A stretch of DNA of 64,000 nucleotides from Oscillospiraceae bacterium. GTDB taxonomy: Bacteria; Bacillota; Clostridia; Oscillospirales; CAG-272. The stretch is from the NCBI GenBank assembly GCA_015065285.1, contig SVQP01000003.1:1-64000 (forward strand). Direction: 5' to 3'. The translations under genes and the position numbers were made by a program. This document shows positions 48,287 through 56,992 of the stretch, one piece after another. How positions within the stretch are numbered: position 1 is the stretch's first letter; each line of letters begins with the position of its first letter. The notes under the pieces are model-generated. The model searched no databases. It was not told the DNA's origin and saw only the letters and a list, made by a program, of their open reading frames with translations.

Positions 48287-49216
48287 TTATGTCAGATTTT
48301 CAAAATAAGCGCGCGCACTTTTTGCATCGTGTGCTATGGCTGCGCGAAGCTCTTGCGCGTTTGCAAATTTTTGCTCCGGACGCAGAAAAGCATAAAAGGC
48401 GGTGTGCAGCTCTTTGCCATAAAGATCGCCTTCAAAATCAAATAAATAGGTCTCACAGTTCACGCGGGCATCCGAAGCATCCACGGTCGGACGAGCGCCT
48501 ACGTTGGCAACACCGTCATAGGTCTTGCCGTCCACCGTGCAACGCACGGCATACACGCCGCGAGCGGGCAATGCCGACTTGGGCGAAAAATACTGATTTG
48601 CAGTAGGGAACCCCCAGGAAGAGCCGAGGTGCTTGCCGCGGCAAACCTTGGCACGCAGCGCCCAGGGGCGACCCAGCATCAGCGCAGCCTGGTCCACCTT
48701 GCCCTGTACGATCAGCTCACGAATCGCAGAGGATGCAATACGGCGCCCATCCGGCATGGTTTGCGCGGGCAGGATGACTGTGCGCTGTGCTCCAAAGTGC
48801 GCAAGCAGAGTGTCTGCATTTCCCAAGGCTTTTTTGCCAAAGCGAAAATCATAGCCACAAACCACACCCACACAGCCATAACGCTCCAAAAACGTCATGA
48901 ATTCCTCAGCACTCAGGTCGCGCAGCTCGGGAAAGGGGGCAAGCAGGGCAAATTCCGCACCCGCGTCAAACAAAAGCGAAAGGCGCTCTTGTGTGCTTGT
49001 CAGGTGGGCAGGGGCGTCCTTGCATAAATAATCTCCCGAAGGACGCGTAAAGCAAAATGCACCCGCTCTCACGCCAAGCTCCTGTGCCATTTGCCGTGCG
49101 CTCTCTGCCAGCATGGCGTGCGCCTTGTGTACCCCGTCAAAGTTGCCAAGGCACAGCACGCAGGGAGAGGCGGATGGCAAAAGAGAAAAATCCTTGCCGA
49201 TCAGGATAGCCGGCAT
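48287..49216 (-). CDS. ribF: Bifunctional riboflavin kinase/FAD synthetase
   Basis: VLCLGNFDGVHKAH, RIASSAIRELIVQGKVDQAALMLGRPW, GKHLGSSWGFPTANQ, RGVYAV. Confidence 0.94.
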   Translation of the reverse strand: MPAILIGKDFSLLPSASPCVLCLGNFDGVHKAHAMLAESARQMAQELGVRAGAFCFTRPSGDYLCKDAPAHLTSTQERLSLLFDAGAEFALLAPFPELRDLSAEEFMTFLERYGCVGVVCGYDFRFGKKALGNADTLLAHFGAQRTVILPAQTMPDGRRIASSAIRELIVQGKVDQAALMLGRPWALRAKVCRGKHLGSSWGFPTANQYFSPKSALPARGVYAVRCTVDGKTYDGVANVGARPTVDASDARVNCETYLFDFEGDLYGKELHTAFYAFLRPEQKFANAQELRAAIAHDAKSARAYFENLT

Positions 49217-49217
49217 A

Positions 49218-49418
49218 TCACTTGCAAAGGTAGCTGTTGACCAGCTCGCAAAGCAGCTGCTCGCGCTCAATGCTGCAGATCAGCGCGCGTGCACCGTTGT
49301 AATCGGTAATGTAGGTGGGATCGCCCGAAAGCAGATAACCGCTGATCTGCTGTACGGGATTGTAGCCGCCTTCCTTGAGGTCGGCATATACCTTGGTGAG
49401 AATATCTTTTGCGTTCAT
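49218..49418 (-). CDS. Short IreB/UPF0297-family protein lacking the usual N-terminus
   Basis: MNAKDILTKVYADLKEGGYNPVQQISGYLLSGDPTYITDYNGARALICSIEREQLLCELVNSYLCK; AAGGAG SD. Confidence 0.85.
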   Translation of the reverse strand: MNAKDILTKVYADLKEGGYNPVQQISGYLLSGDPTYITDYNGARALICSIEREQLLCELVNSYLCK

Positions 49419-49554
49419 ATCATAGCTCCTTGAAGGTTTTCATACTTAAATATATTATACCGAATTTTCTGCCAAATTGCAAGGGTTTTTGTTGCCTTAT
49501 TTGAAAATATTAAACGATTTGACACATATGCCTTAATTAAAAGGAGAGAGAACA

Positions 49555-49583
49555 TTGACTTTTATCGAAAACCGTGTTACAAT
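49555..49583 (+). promoter_or_regulatory. SigmaA-type promoter of repeat lipoprotein
   Basis: TTGACT (49555-49560), 17 bp, TACAAT (49578-49583). Confidence 0.6.
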
Positions 49584-49652
49584 GGAAGAAAGGACGAGCT
49601 GCGCGCGTGCGCGCCTTACGAGTTTGTCAAGTGATGAAAGGAGATAGAAAAC

Positions 49653-50444
49653 ATGAAAAAATTTGCTTTACTTCTTGCCCTTGTTTTGCTGCTGAGTGCA
49701 GTGATGGTTGCCTGCAACACAGGTGACGATACGGGTGAACCCCCTGTAACGACTGCTCCCGAAACCCAGGCTCCGACCGAGGCGCCCACAACCCAGGCTC
49801 CCACGACTGAAGAGCCTACAACCGAAGCTCCAACCACCGAGGAGCCCACTACCGAGGAGCCTACAACCGAAGCTCCCACCACCGAGGAGACCACAGAGCC
49901 TGCCCCTGCCATAGAGCCCACCGCATACTTTAGTGCAGAGCAGCTGGCAGCGCTGAGCGCCGTGAACGCAACCGGCTCGCTGGAGGACGGTTACGTGCAC
50001 TACTTGACAGGCACCACCGATACCTTTACCAACCCCTGCATTACGTTGAGCGCAGAGGGCGAGGGCTTTACCGATATTATCGCAATCAAGTACCGCACCA
50101 ACTGCGGCTCTTACGGCTCCAACTTCTGGGGCACCTTCTTACTCAACGGCACTGCGGAATTCAACGGCAACCGCAGAGACAGTGATAACTGGTTCTACTA
50201 CTTCACCGACGGAGAGTGGGACGTGCTGATTCTGGATATGAGAAGAAATAAGGCAGGGGCTGACGGTGTTCCCGACACCGACGTCACGGGCGGCGCAGCT
50301 ATTCAGACTGTTGTGTATAATTTCTTTGATTACGTTGGAAACGACGGCAAGATCGTCACTGCGGACGGCGCAGAGGAGTATATCGATCTTGCGTATATCG
50401 CGTTCTTCAACACCAAGGAAGAGGCAGCAGCGTACTGCGACTGA
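49653..50444 (+). CDS. Lipoprotein with TTEEP/TTEAP low-complexity spacer
   Basis: Lipobox SAVMVAC; EAPTTQAPTTEEPTTEAPTTEEPTTEEPTTEAPTTEE then globular C-term. Confidence 0.8.
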   Translation: MKKFALLLALVLLLSAVMVACNTGDDTGEPPVTTAPETQAPTEAPTTQAPTTEEPTTEAPTTEEPTTEEPTTEAPTTEETTEPAPAIEPTAYFSAEQLAALSAVNATGSLEDGYVHYLTGTTDTFTNPCITLSAEGEGFTDIIAIKYRTNCGSYGSNFWGTFLLNGTAEFNGNRRDSDNWFYYFTDGEWDVLILDMRRNKAGADGVPDTDVTGGAAIQTVVYNFFDYVGNDGKIVTADGAEEYIDLAYIAFFNTKEEAAAYCD

Positions 50445-50456
50445 TACGAAACATTC

Positions 50457-50490
50457 AAAATCCCACCGAGAGTGCTCGGTGGGATTTTTT
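50457..50490 (+). terminator. Intrinsic terminator
   Basis: AAAATCCCACCGAG-AGTG-CTCGGTGGGATTTT. Confidence 0.85.
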
Positions 50491-50590
50491 TGAACTCTTA
50501 AATCTGCGCAAAAAGTTTGATATTTATTGACAGAGATATAAAAATATGATATAATCAATATTTACAAGAAATACGAAAAAGGGGGATCTT

Positions 50591-52345
50591 ATGAGCACAA
50601 AAGACCGCAAGCAAGAGCTGGATGCTTTTTGGGATATTGATGGGCTGATGCCTGCCAAGCGCCCTGCCGTGCAGCGCAGACCGGGGGCGATTGATGCCGT
50701 GGAGATCGAGGTGCCGAGTGCAAAGCCGCCAAGGGATCAATCGGATACAAAGCTCAGCAAAAGTGTGCCTGCCAAAAGAACCCCTGCGCCCGAAGCTCCC
50801 GTCGTGCCCGATGCCGTTTGGGAAATGCAGGGGGGACTTGTACACCGCGTGACTGTGTACCCCTGGAAATCGGGATATACTTACTATGAAAAATTCTGCC
50901 GCGACGGGGAATATTTGCGCCGTATCAAGGGTAAGGAAGCACCGCACGTGGGATTCTTCTCCTATATGCCGCAATATGGGCAGATGACCAAGCCACAGCT
51001 TGCGTATTATCTGTGGTGGCGCGAGAATATCCGCTCAAACGGGGTGTACCTGCCTGCCGATTACAGTTATATTTTGCTGAATATGTACGAGCTGATCAAC
51101 CTGCCCGACGATGATCCCGTCAAGGTGCGTGATGCGCTGTGCCGCTTGTGGGTGGCATATCACAAGGACGTGCCCAGGCTTGACCGCTATTTTGCAGAGT
51201 GGATCTGCGATTTTTGTCTGCTGCACGGGCTGCCTGCACCGGTGGAGCAGCTGGCGCCCATTCGCGAGGACGTGCTGGCAGTGGCAACGCTCAAGGAATT
51301 CTATCTGGACTGCGGACAGGGTGCGAGTGAGGCAGCGGCATATGCAAAGGCGTTGCTGGGCTTTTGCTGCCAATATGATTACCGTAAAAGCAAATTTGCG
51401 CAAGGGGAGAGCAAGGCGCTTTATGACCGTATTGTTCCCGGTGTGCTGACCTACCTTTTGGAGCAGGGCGGCGCAGGTGCGCAGATCTTGCGTGGCAAGG
51501 GAGACGTGCAGGAAAGCGTGGTCAGCCGAGACAGCTACGTGGCAGCCCTTTGCTCGCACAGGATCAAAAAGCGCATAGAGGTCAGGTATTGCTCAATCTC
51601 CCGCTCGCACGAGCTGAGATTTGCCGTGACCGATATGGTCAAATATACAGAAAACCGCATTCGTGCGCACATGGGGGTCAAGTCGCGCCTGAGCGTGACA
51701 ACCTTGTCGGATGAGGTCAAGCGCGAGATGGATGTGTATCTGGATGCGCAGGTGCCGCGCATGAAAAGCCGCGAGCAAGAGCAACAGGAGCAGTATGAAA
51801 AGCTTTATGATCTGCCCGTATCGCCCTTGGATCTTTCCCGCAGCGCAGAAATTGAGCAGGAATCCTGGGAGACTACCAAGCGATTGGTAGAGGCATTTGA
51901 TCAGGTAGGGGAGGGGCTTGCTCCTTCCGAAGATCCTTTGCCCCCCGTAGGGGAGGGGCTTGCTCCTTCCGAAGATTCTTTCCCCCCCGTAGGGGAGGGG
52001 CTTGCTCCTCCCGAAGATTCTTTCCCCCACGTAGGGGAGGGGCTTGCTCCTTCCGAAGATCCTTTCCCCCCCGTAGGGGAGGGGCTTGCTCCTTTCGCAC
52101 CCCAAAACGACCTGGCGGCAGCGCTTTCAGATTATCTGCCCTTTATAGCGGCAGCTGCAAGACAAGACGCAGGCGCGCAAAGAGCGGCTGCGCGGCAGGC
52201 GGGACGCATGCTTGATGCCATGGCGGATGAGATCAATGAGATCGCGGCTGAAGTGTTTGGCGACGTGATCTTGGAGGAAGGCGCACAAGGCTACGTGATC
52301 ATTGAGGATTACAGAGAACAATTATCTTCTCTTTACGAGGTGTAA
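50591..52345 (+). CDS. TerB-N domain protein (TerB-N/TerB-C type)
   Basis: FFSYMPQYGQMTKPQLAYYLWWRENIRSNGVYLPADYSYILLNMYELINL (TerB-N-like); C-terminal region with in-frame repeat. Confidence 0.75.
   Translation: MSTKDRKQELDAFWDIDGLMPAKRPAVQRRPGAIDAVEIEVPSAKPPRDQSDTKLSKSVPAKRTPAPEAPVVPDAVWEMQGGLVHRVTVYPWKSGYTYYEKFCRDGEYLRRIKGKEAPHVGFFSYMPQYGQMTKPQLAYYLWWRENIRSNGVYLPADYSYILLNMYELINLPDDDPVKVRDALCRLWVAYHKDVPRLDRYFAEWICDFCLLHGLPAPVEQLAPIREDVLAVATLKEFYLDCGQGASEAAAYAKALLGFCCQYDYRKSKFAQGESKALYDRIVPGVLTYLLEQGGAGAQILRGKGDVQESVVSRDSYVAALCSHRIKKRIEVRYCSISRSHELRFAVTDMVKYTENRIRAHMGVKSRLSVTTLSDEVKREMDVYLDAQVPRMKSREQEQQEQYEKLYDLPVSPLDLSRSAEIEQESWETTKRLVEAFDQVGEGLAPSEDPLPPVGEGLAPSEDSFPPVGEGLAPPEDSFPHVGEGLAPSEDPFPPVGEGLAPFAPQNDLAAALSDYLPFIAAAARQDAGAQRAAARQAGRMLDAMADEINEIAAEVFGDVILEEGAQGYVIIEDYREQLSSLYEV
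51905..52099 (+). repeat. 42-bp in-frame tandem repeat, about 4.6 copies, inside TerB-N gene
   Basis: GTAGGGGAGGGGCTTGCTCC starts at 51905, 51947, 51989, 52031, 52073 (exact 42-bp period); encodes VGEGLAPSED(P/S)(L/F)P(P/H). Confidence 0.95.
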
Positions 52346-52347
52346 AT

Positions 52348-53712
52348 ATGGAACAGAGATCTACACAACAAGTACCAAGACGCGTGCTGGGCGCACTGCT
52401 GGCATCGGTTTCCGCCGGTGTTGTGCCGCGCTCGGGCGCACCCTATATTGCCATTGGGCGCAAGGATGAGATCGCAGCGCTGCTTTCCGATCTGGAGCAG
52501 GTCAATGAGGGCGGTGCAGGCATGCGCTTTCTGGTTGGACGCTACGGCAGCGGCAAAAGCTTTTTGATGCAGCTGATCCGCGGATATGCGCTGGAGCGCG
52601 ATTTTGTCACGGCGGACTGCGATCTGTCTCCCGAGCGTCGCTTGTATGGCACGGGTGGCAGCGGTGTGGCAACCTACCGCGAGCTGATGAAGAATCTTGC
52701 CTCCAAGGCTTCACCCGATGGCGGTGCCTTGCCCAAAATCATTGCCAGATGGATCGCCTCTCTGCAAGCAGAGCTGGTAGCACAAGGGCATTCGCCCGAT
52801 TCTCCCACGTTTGAAAGTGCACTCAACGCGCGCCTTGTGCAAAAGCTTGCCGAGGTGGAATTTTTGGTGGGCGGCTTTGATTTTGCGCGCGTGATCACCG
52901 CGTATTATCGCGCTTATATGAGCGGTGGTGAGCAGGATCGCGAGATGATGAGTGCTTGCCTGCGCTGGTTGCGTGGTGAGTTTTCCACCAAGACCGAAGC
53001 AAAGAATGCGCTGGGATTTTCGGTATCTGTCATCATTGATGACGACAACTGGTATGATTTTCTCAAGCTCTGGGCGTCCTTGGTGCGCCTGATGGGCTAT
53101 CGCGGCTTGGTCGTGTTTATCGACGAGTGCGTCAATCTGTATAAGATCGTGCACCGCGTCAGCCGTGAAAACAACTATGAAAAGATTCTGTCCATGTTCA
53201 ACGATACGCTGCAGGGGCGCGCCCCCGGCTTGGAGATCGTGTTTGGCGGCACACCGCAGTTTTTGGAGGATAGCCGCAGAGGACTGTTCTCGTATGAAGC
53301 ACTGCGCTCCCGTCTTTGCGACAGCCGATTCACCCCCGAGGGCTTTAAGAATCTGATCGGTCCGGTCATTCGTCTGCGCAGACTTTCTGATGACGAGCTA
53401 TTTGCACTGATCACGCGCATTACACAGCTGTACGCACAGTATTATAACGTCAAGCCTCGCATTACCGAGGAGCAGCAGGTAGCGTTTTTGCAAACCTGTC
53501 TTGCACGCGCGGGAGCGGACAGCATGATCACGCCGCGTGAGATGCTGCGCGATTATATGACCGTGCTCAACGTGCTCATGCAAAATCCCGAGGCAAGCTT
53601 TGAGGATATTGTCAAGACCACAAGCGCGCCTGTATCAGCAACCGCCGGCGCGATCTCGGAGCAGCCCGCACCCGAAGCACGCAAATTCACACCCGACGAT
53701 CTTGATTTTTAA
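52348..53712 (+). CDS. BrxD-like (DUF2791) P-loop ATP-binding protein
   Basis: Walker A VGRYGSGKSFLMQL, Walker B LVVFIDECVNLYKI; IVFGGTPQFLEDSRRGLFSYEALRSRL. Confidence 0.85.
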   Translation: MEQRSTQQVPRRVLGALLASVSAGVVPRSGAPYIAIGRKDEIAALLSDLEQVNEGGAGMRFLVGRYGSGKSFLMQLIRGYALERDFVTADCDLSPERRLYGTGGSGVATYRELMKNLASKASPDGGALPKIIARWIASLQAELVAQGHSPDSPTFESALNARLVQKLAEVEFLVGGFDFARVITAYYRAYMSGGEQDREMMSACLRWLRGEFSTKTEAKNALGFSVSVIIDDDNWYDFLKLWASLVRLMGYRGLVVFIDECVNLYKIVHRVSRENNYEKILSMFNDTLQGRAPGLEIVFGGTPQFLEDSRRGLFSYEALRSRLCDSRFTPEGFKNLIGPVIRLRRLSDDELFALITRITQLYAQYYNVKPRITEEQQVAFLQTCLARAGADSMITPREMLRDYMTVLNVLMQNPEASFEDIVKTTSAPVSATAGAISEQPAPEARKFTPDDLDF

Positions 53713-53723
53713 GAGGGAAGCAT

Positions 53724-55961
53724 ATGACCAGAGCAGACGAGATTTTTGAAAGATTTCCCGATTTTATCAGGGAATTCATCTATACCAATACCTGGGAATC
53801 CCTGCGCCCTGTGCAGATGGCGGCAGCGCACACGCTGTTTGAAACCGACCGCAATCTGTTGCTGACCTCGTCTACCGCAAGCGGCAAAACCGAGGCGGTC
53901 TTCTTTCCCATTCTCACAGAGCTGTGGGATCACCCGAGCAGCAGCATTGGCGTGATCTATATAGCGCCCTTGAAAAGCCTGATCAACGACCAGTTTTTCC
54001 GCATTGAGCAACTGCTGGATCAAAGCGGCATCCCGGTCACGCACTGGCACGGTGACGTTGCTGCCTCACACAAGCGTAAGCTGTTGGAGAATCCGCGTGG
54101 CGTGCTGCAGATCACACCCGAATCACTGGAGGCAATGCTGATCAACCGTTCTAACGATATTCCGCGCTTGTTTGGAGACTTGAGATACGTGGTCATTGAC
54201 GAGATCCACACGCTGACGGGCACAGACCGCGGCAATCAGATCCGCTGCCAGCTGGAAAGAATTACCCACCTGATCGGGCACGACGTGCGCCGCGTGGGGC
54301 TTTCCGCCACGATTGGTGACCCACAGGGGGCTGCCGAATGGTTGAGCGCGGGCACGGGCAGGGAGACCGACGTGCCGCTCTTTGACGAGGGCAAGATCCG
54401 CTGGCGACTTGGCATGGAGCACTTTTACGTGCAAAATCCCAAGGCAACGCAAAGCAAGGATGAGGCAGAGAAGGACCATGAGGAGCTTGCCGAAGCCCCC
54501 GCTATGCTGGACGCGGGCTATGAATATATGTATGACTGCGTCAAGGATAAAAAATCTCTGGTGTTTTCCAATTCCAGAGAGGAGACCGAGTATTTGTGCG
54601 CAACGCTGCGTCAGATCGCGCACGCAAGAGGAGACCGTGACGTATTCCTGATCCACCACGGTAACCTTTCGGCATCCTTGCGCGAAGAGGCTGAGCTCAA
54701 GATGAAAAACCAAGAGGAGTTTGCCGTTACCTGCGCGACCGTGACCATGGAGCTTGGCATTGACATCGGCAGACTTGAGCGCGTGCTGCAAAACCAAGCG
54801 CCCAACACGGTGACCGGATTTTTGCAGCGCCTTGGTCGCTCGGGCAGACGCGGACAGCCGCCCGAGATGATGATGGTGTTCCGCGAGGAGGATCCGCTGC
54901 CCAACACACCGCTGCCGCAGCTGATTCCGTGGGAGCTTTTGCGTGGCATTGCCATTGTGCAGCTGTATATTGAGGAGCGTTTTATTGAGCCACCCATGAA
55001 AAAGAAGCTGCCGTATTCGCTCCTGTTCCATCAGACGCTGAGTATTTTGGCTGCGCAAGGAGAGCTGACGCCTGCGGCGCTGGCTGCCAAGGTGCTCGCA
55101 CTGCCACCCTTTGCAAGCGTCAGACGCGAGGACTACAAGGTGCTCATGATCTCCATGCTCAACAACGATTTCCTTGAAATGACCGAGGAAAAGGGCTTGA
55201 TTGTGGGGCTGGCGGGCGAAAGATTGCTCAAAAGCTTCCGCTTTTATGCCGTTTTTAAGGATAGCGAGGATTATACCGTGCGCTGTGGCTCGGATGAGAT
55301 CGGCACCATTACCACACCGCCTCCCGTGGGCGACCGCTTTGCCTTGGCAGGGAGAGTGTGGGAGGTTGAGGAGCTGGACATCTCTCGCAAGCTGATCTAC
55401 GTGCGCAGCGTAGAGGGCAAGATGGAGATCTCCTGGCCGGGCGATTTCGGTGAGATCCACACCAGGATTCTGGAGCGCATGAGACAGGTGCTGACGGAAG
55501 AGACCGTATACCCGTACCTCAAGGATAACGCGCGTGCAAGACTGGATATGGCGCGCCACGTTGCGCACAATACCGGCATGCACGAGCATTCACTTATTCA
55601 CCTGGGCGGATATAGCTGGTGCTTGTTCCCGTGGCTGGGCACGCGCGCTTTTCGCACGCTGCGTCGCTTGCTCAAAAAGCATGCTAAGCAGCTGGGCATT
55701 TCAGGCATTGAATTTGAAGGATGTTATTACATCACCTTCAAGATGGAAGGCAGCGGCGATTTTGAACTGATCCGCCGTCTTTGCCGCATTGCCGAGCAGG
55801 GCATTGACTGCCAAAGCCTTGTGGAGGCGGGCGAGCTGCCGGTATTTGAAAAATACGACGATTACGTGCCGGGCGAGCTTTTGCGCCAAGCCTACGCCAC
55901 AGACAGGTTAACTGCCCCCTTGGTGGAAAAGCGACTGCACGATATTCTGGAGCAGTACTGA
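53724..55961 (+). CDS. DEAD/DEAH Lhr-like superfamily II helicase (BrxHI-like)
   Basis: STASGKTEAVFFPIL, VVIDEIHTLTG, GLSATIGDP, CATVTMELGIDIGRLERVLQ, FLQRLGRSGRRG. Confidence 0.88.
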   Translation: MTRADEIFERFPDFIREFIYTNTWESLRPVQMAAAHTLFETDRNLLLTSSTASGKTEAVFFPILTELWDHPSSSIGVIYIAPLKSLINDQFFRIEQLLDQSGIPVTHWHGDVAASHKRKLLENPRGVLQITPESLEAMLINRSNDIPRLFGDLRYVVIDEIHTLTGTDRGNQIRCQLERITHLIGHDVRRVGLSATIGDPQGAAEWLSAGTGRETDVPLFDEGKIRWRLGMEHFYVQNPKATQSKDEAEKDHEELAEAPAMLDAGYEYMYDCVKDKKSLVFSNSREETEYLCATLRQIAHARGDRDVFLIHHGNLSASLREEAELKMKNQEEFAVTCATVTMELGIDIGRLERVLQNQAPNTVTGFLQRLGRSGRRGQPPEMMMVFREEDPLPNTPLPQLIPWELLRGIAIVQLYIEERFIEPPMKKKLPYSLLFHQTLSILAAQGELTPAALAAKVLALPPFASVRREDYKVLMISMLNNDFLEMTEEKGLIVGLAGERLLKSFRFYAVFKDSEDYTVRCGSDEIGTITTPPPVGDRFALAGRVWEVEELDISRKLIYVRSVEGKMEISWPGDFGEIHTRILERMRQVLTEETVYPYLKDNARARLDMARHVAHNTGMHEHSLIHLGGYSWCLFPWLGTRAFRTLRRLLKKHAKQLGISGIEFEGCYYITFKMEGSGDFELIRRLCRIAEQGIDCQSLVEAGELPVFEKYDDYVPGELLRQAYATDRLTAPLVEKRLHDILEQY

Positions 55962-55963
55962 AA

Positions 55964-55994
55964 AAAGAGCCAAACCGATTCGGTTTGGCTCTTT
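55964..55994. terminator. Terminator between helicase gene and minus-strand small gene
   Basis: AAAGAGCCAAACCG-ATT-CGGTTTGGCTCTTT. Confidence 0.75.
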
Positions 55995-56235
55995 ATCTTT
56001 TTTCCAGATAATCGATCAGTAAAACACCGCCAAGCAGTACCACCGCACCGCCGAGAATGGTTTCAATGGCGGGTATGTAGGCAATACCGATCAGGTTTGG
56101 ATTTGCTCTGAAGGCGGCATCTATGCGCACAGCAGTGTCGCACGTGGCAAGTGTCAGCAAATTCAGCCCGAAAAGGGCGACGTAAAATGCCTTTGGCGAG
56201 AGCGTAAAGAATCGGGATATGCGTGCTTTTTTCAA
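55993..56235 (-). CDS. Small membrane protein, two predicted TM segments
   Basis: TTG start with GGAGG upstream: LKKARISRFFTLSPKAFYVALFGLNLLTLATCDTAVRIDAAFRANPNLIGIAYIPAIETILGGAVVLLGGVLLIDYLEKR. Confidence 0.55.
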   Translation of the reverse strand: MKKARISRFFTLSPKAFYVALFGLNLLTLATCDTAVRIDAAFRANPNLIGIAYIPAIETILGGAVVLLGGVLLIDYLEKR

Positions 56236-56379
56236 AATATGCAACCTCCTTGATATTACTTTCGTAACCATCATAGCATAATGGCGCATAGAATGCTACA
56301 GAAAATGATCGGAAGAGCAGGAAAGTGGTGCCATAAACGCACAAAATATTGAAAAATCGCGGTTTTTTTACAATATTTG

Positions 56380-56430
56380 ACACAATATCTTGTGTAAGGT
56401 CTTTACAAATGTCACAAGATGTGTTATAAT
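56380..56430 (+). promoter_or_regulatory. nrdR promoter with NrdR-box-like operator(s)
   Basis: ACACAATATCTTGTGT (56380-56395); weaker TCACAAGATGTGTTAT from 56412 (32 bp start to start); TTTACA (56402-56407)-17-TATAAT (56425-56430). Confidence 0.7.
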
Positions 56431-56470
56431 GGTACAAGTACCGGAATAAATTTTTGGAGGATTGTTTTTT

Positions 56471-56935
56471 ATGAATTGCCCCGCTTGTGGATATGCAGAG
56501 AGCAAGGTTGTGGACTCCAGACCTATTAATGATGGCAGCAGCATCCGTCGCAGACGTGAGTGCCTGCAGTGCCAGAAGCGCTTTACCACCTTTGAGATTA
56601 TGGAATCGGTGCAGATCTTCGTAATCAAGAAGAACGGGGAAAAGCAGCCCTTTGATAAATCCAAGCTGTTGGTGGGTGTGCTCAAGGCAACGCAAAAGCG
56701 CCCGGTCAATGCAGAGGAGATCGTCAATACCATCGAGCAGGAGCTGCAGAACACGCTGCGCCACGAAATTTCTTCTCAGGAGCTTGGCGAGATGGTGATG
56801 GATCTGCTGCGCGAGCGCGATGAGGTTGCGTACGTGCGCTTTGCTTCGGTATACCGCGAATTCAACGATATTGATTCCTTTATGGCAGAACTCAAATCGC
56901 TCAAAAAGCGCCAGTCCAAAAAGACTAACATCTAA
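56471..56935 (+). CDS. nrdR: Transcriptional repressor NrdR
   Basis: MNCPACGYAESKVVDSRPINDGSSIRRRRECLQCQKRFTTFE zinc ribbon plus ATP-cone. Confidence 0.97.
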   Translation: MNCPACGYAESKVVDSRPINDGSSIRRRRECLQCQKRFTTFEIMESVQIFVIKKNGEKQPFDKSKLLVGVLKATQKRPVNAEEIVNTIEQELQNTLRHEISSQELGEMVMDLLRERDEVAYVRFASVYREFNDIDSFMAELKSLKKRQSKKTNI

Positions 56936-56943
56936 ACCAATCA

Positions 56944-56974
56944 AAAAAAGCCGAACCCCAACTTCGGCTTTTTT
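56944..56974 (+). terminator. Intrinsic terminator after nrdR
   Basis: AAAAAAGCCGAA-CCCCAAC-TTCGGCTTTTTT. Confidence 0.8.
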
Positions 56975-56992
56975 ATTACATGGAGCGATAGA

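Noticed and set aside
51905-52099. CRISPR array
   Set aside because: Contiguous 42-bp tandem units without unique spacers, in frame inside a CDS.
51593-52105. Minus-strand ORF with repeats RSKPLPYGGERIFG
   Set aside because: Antisense reading of the 42-bp repeat; no independent coding evidence.
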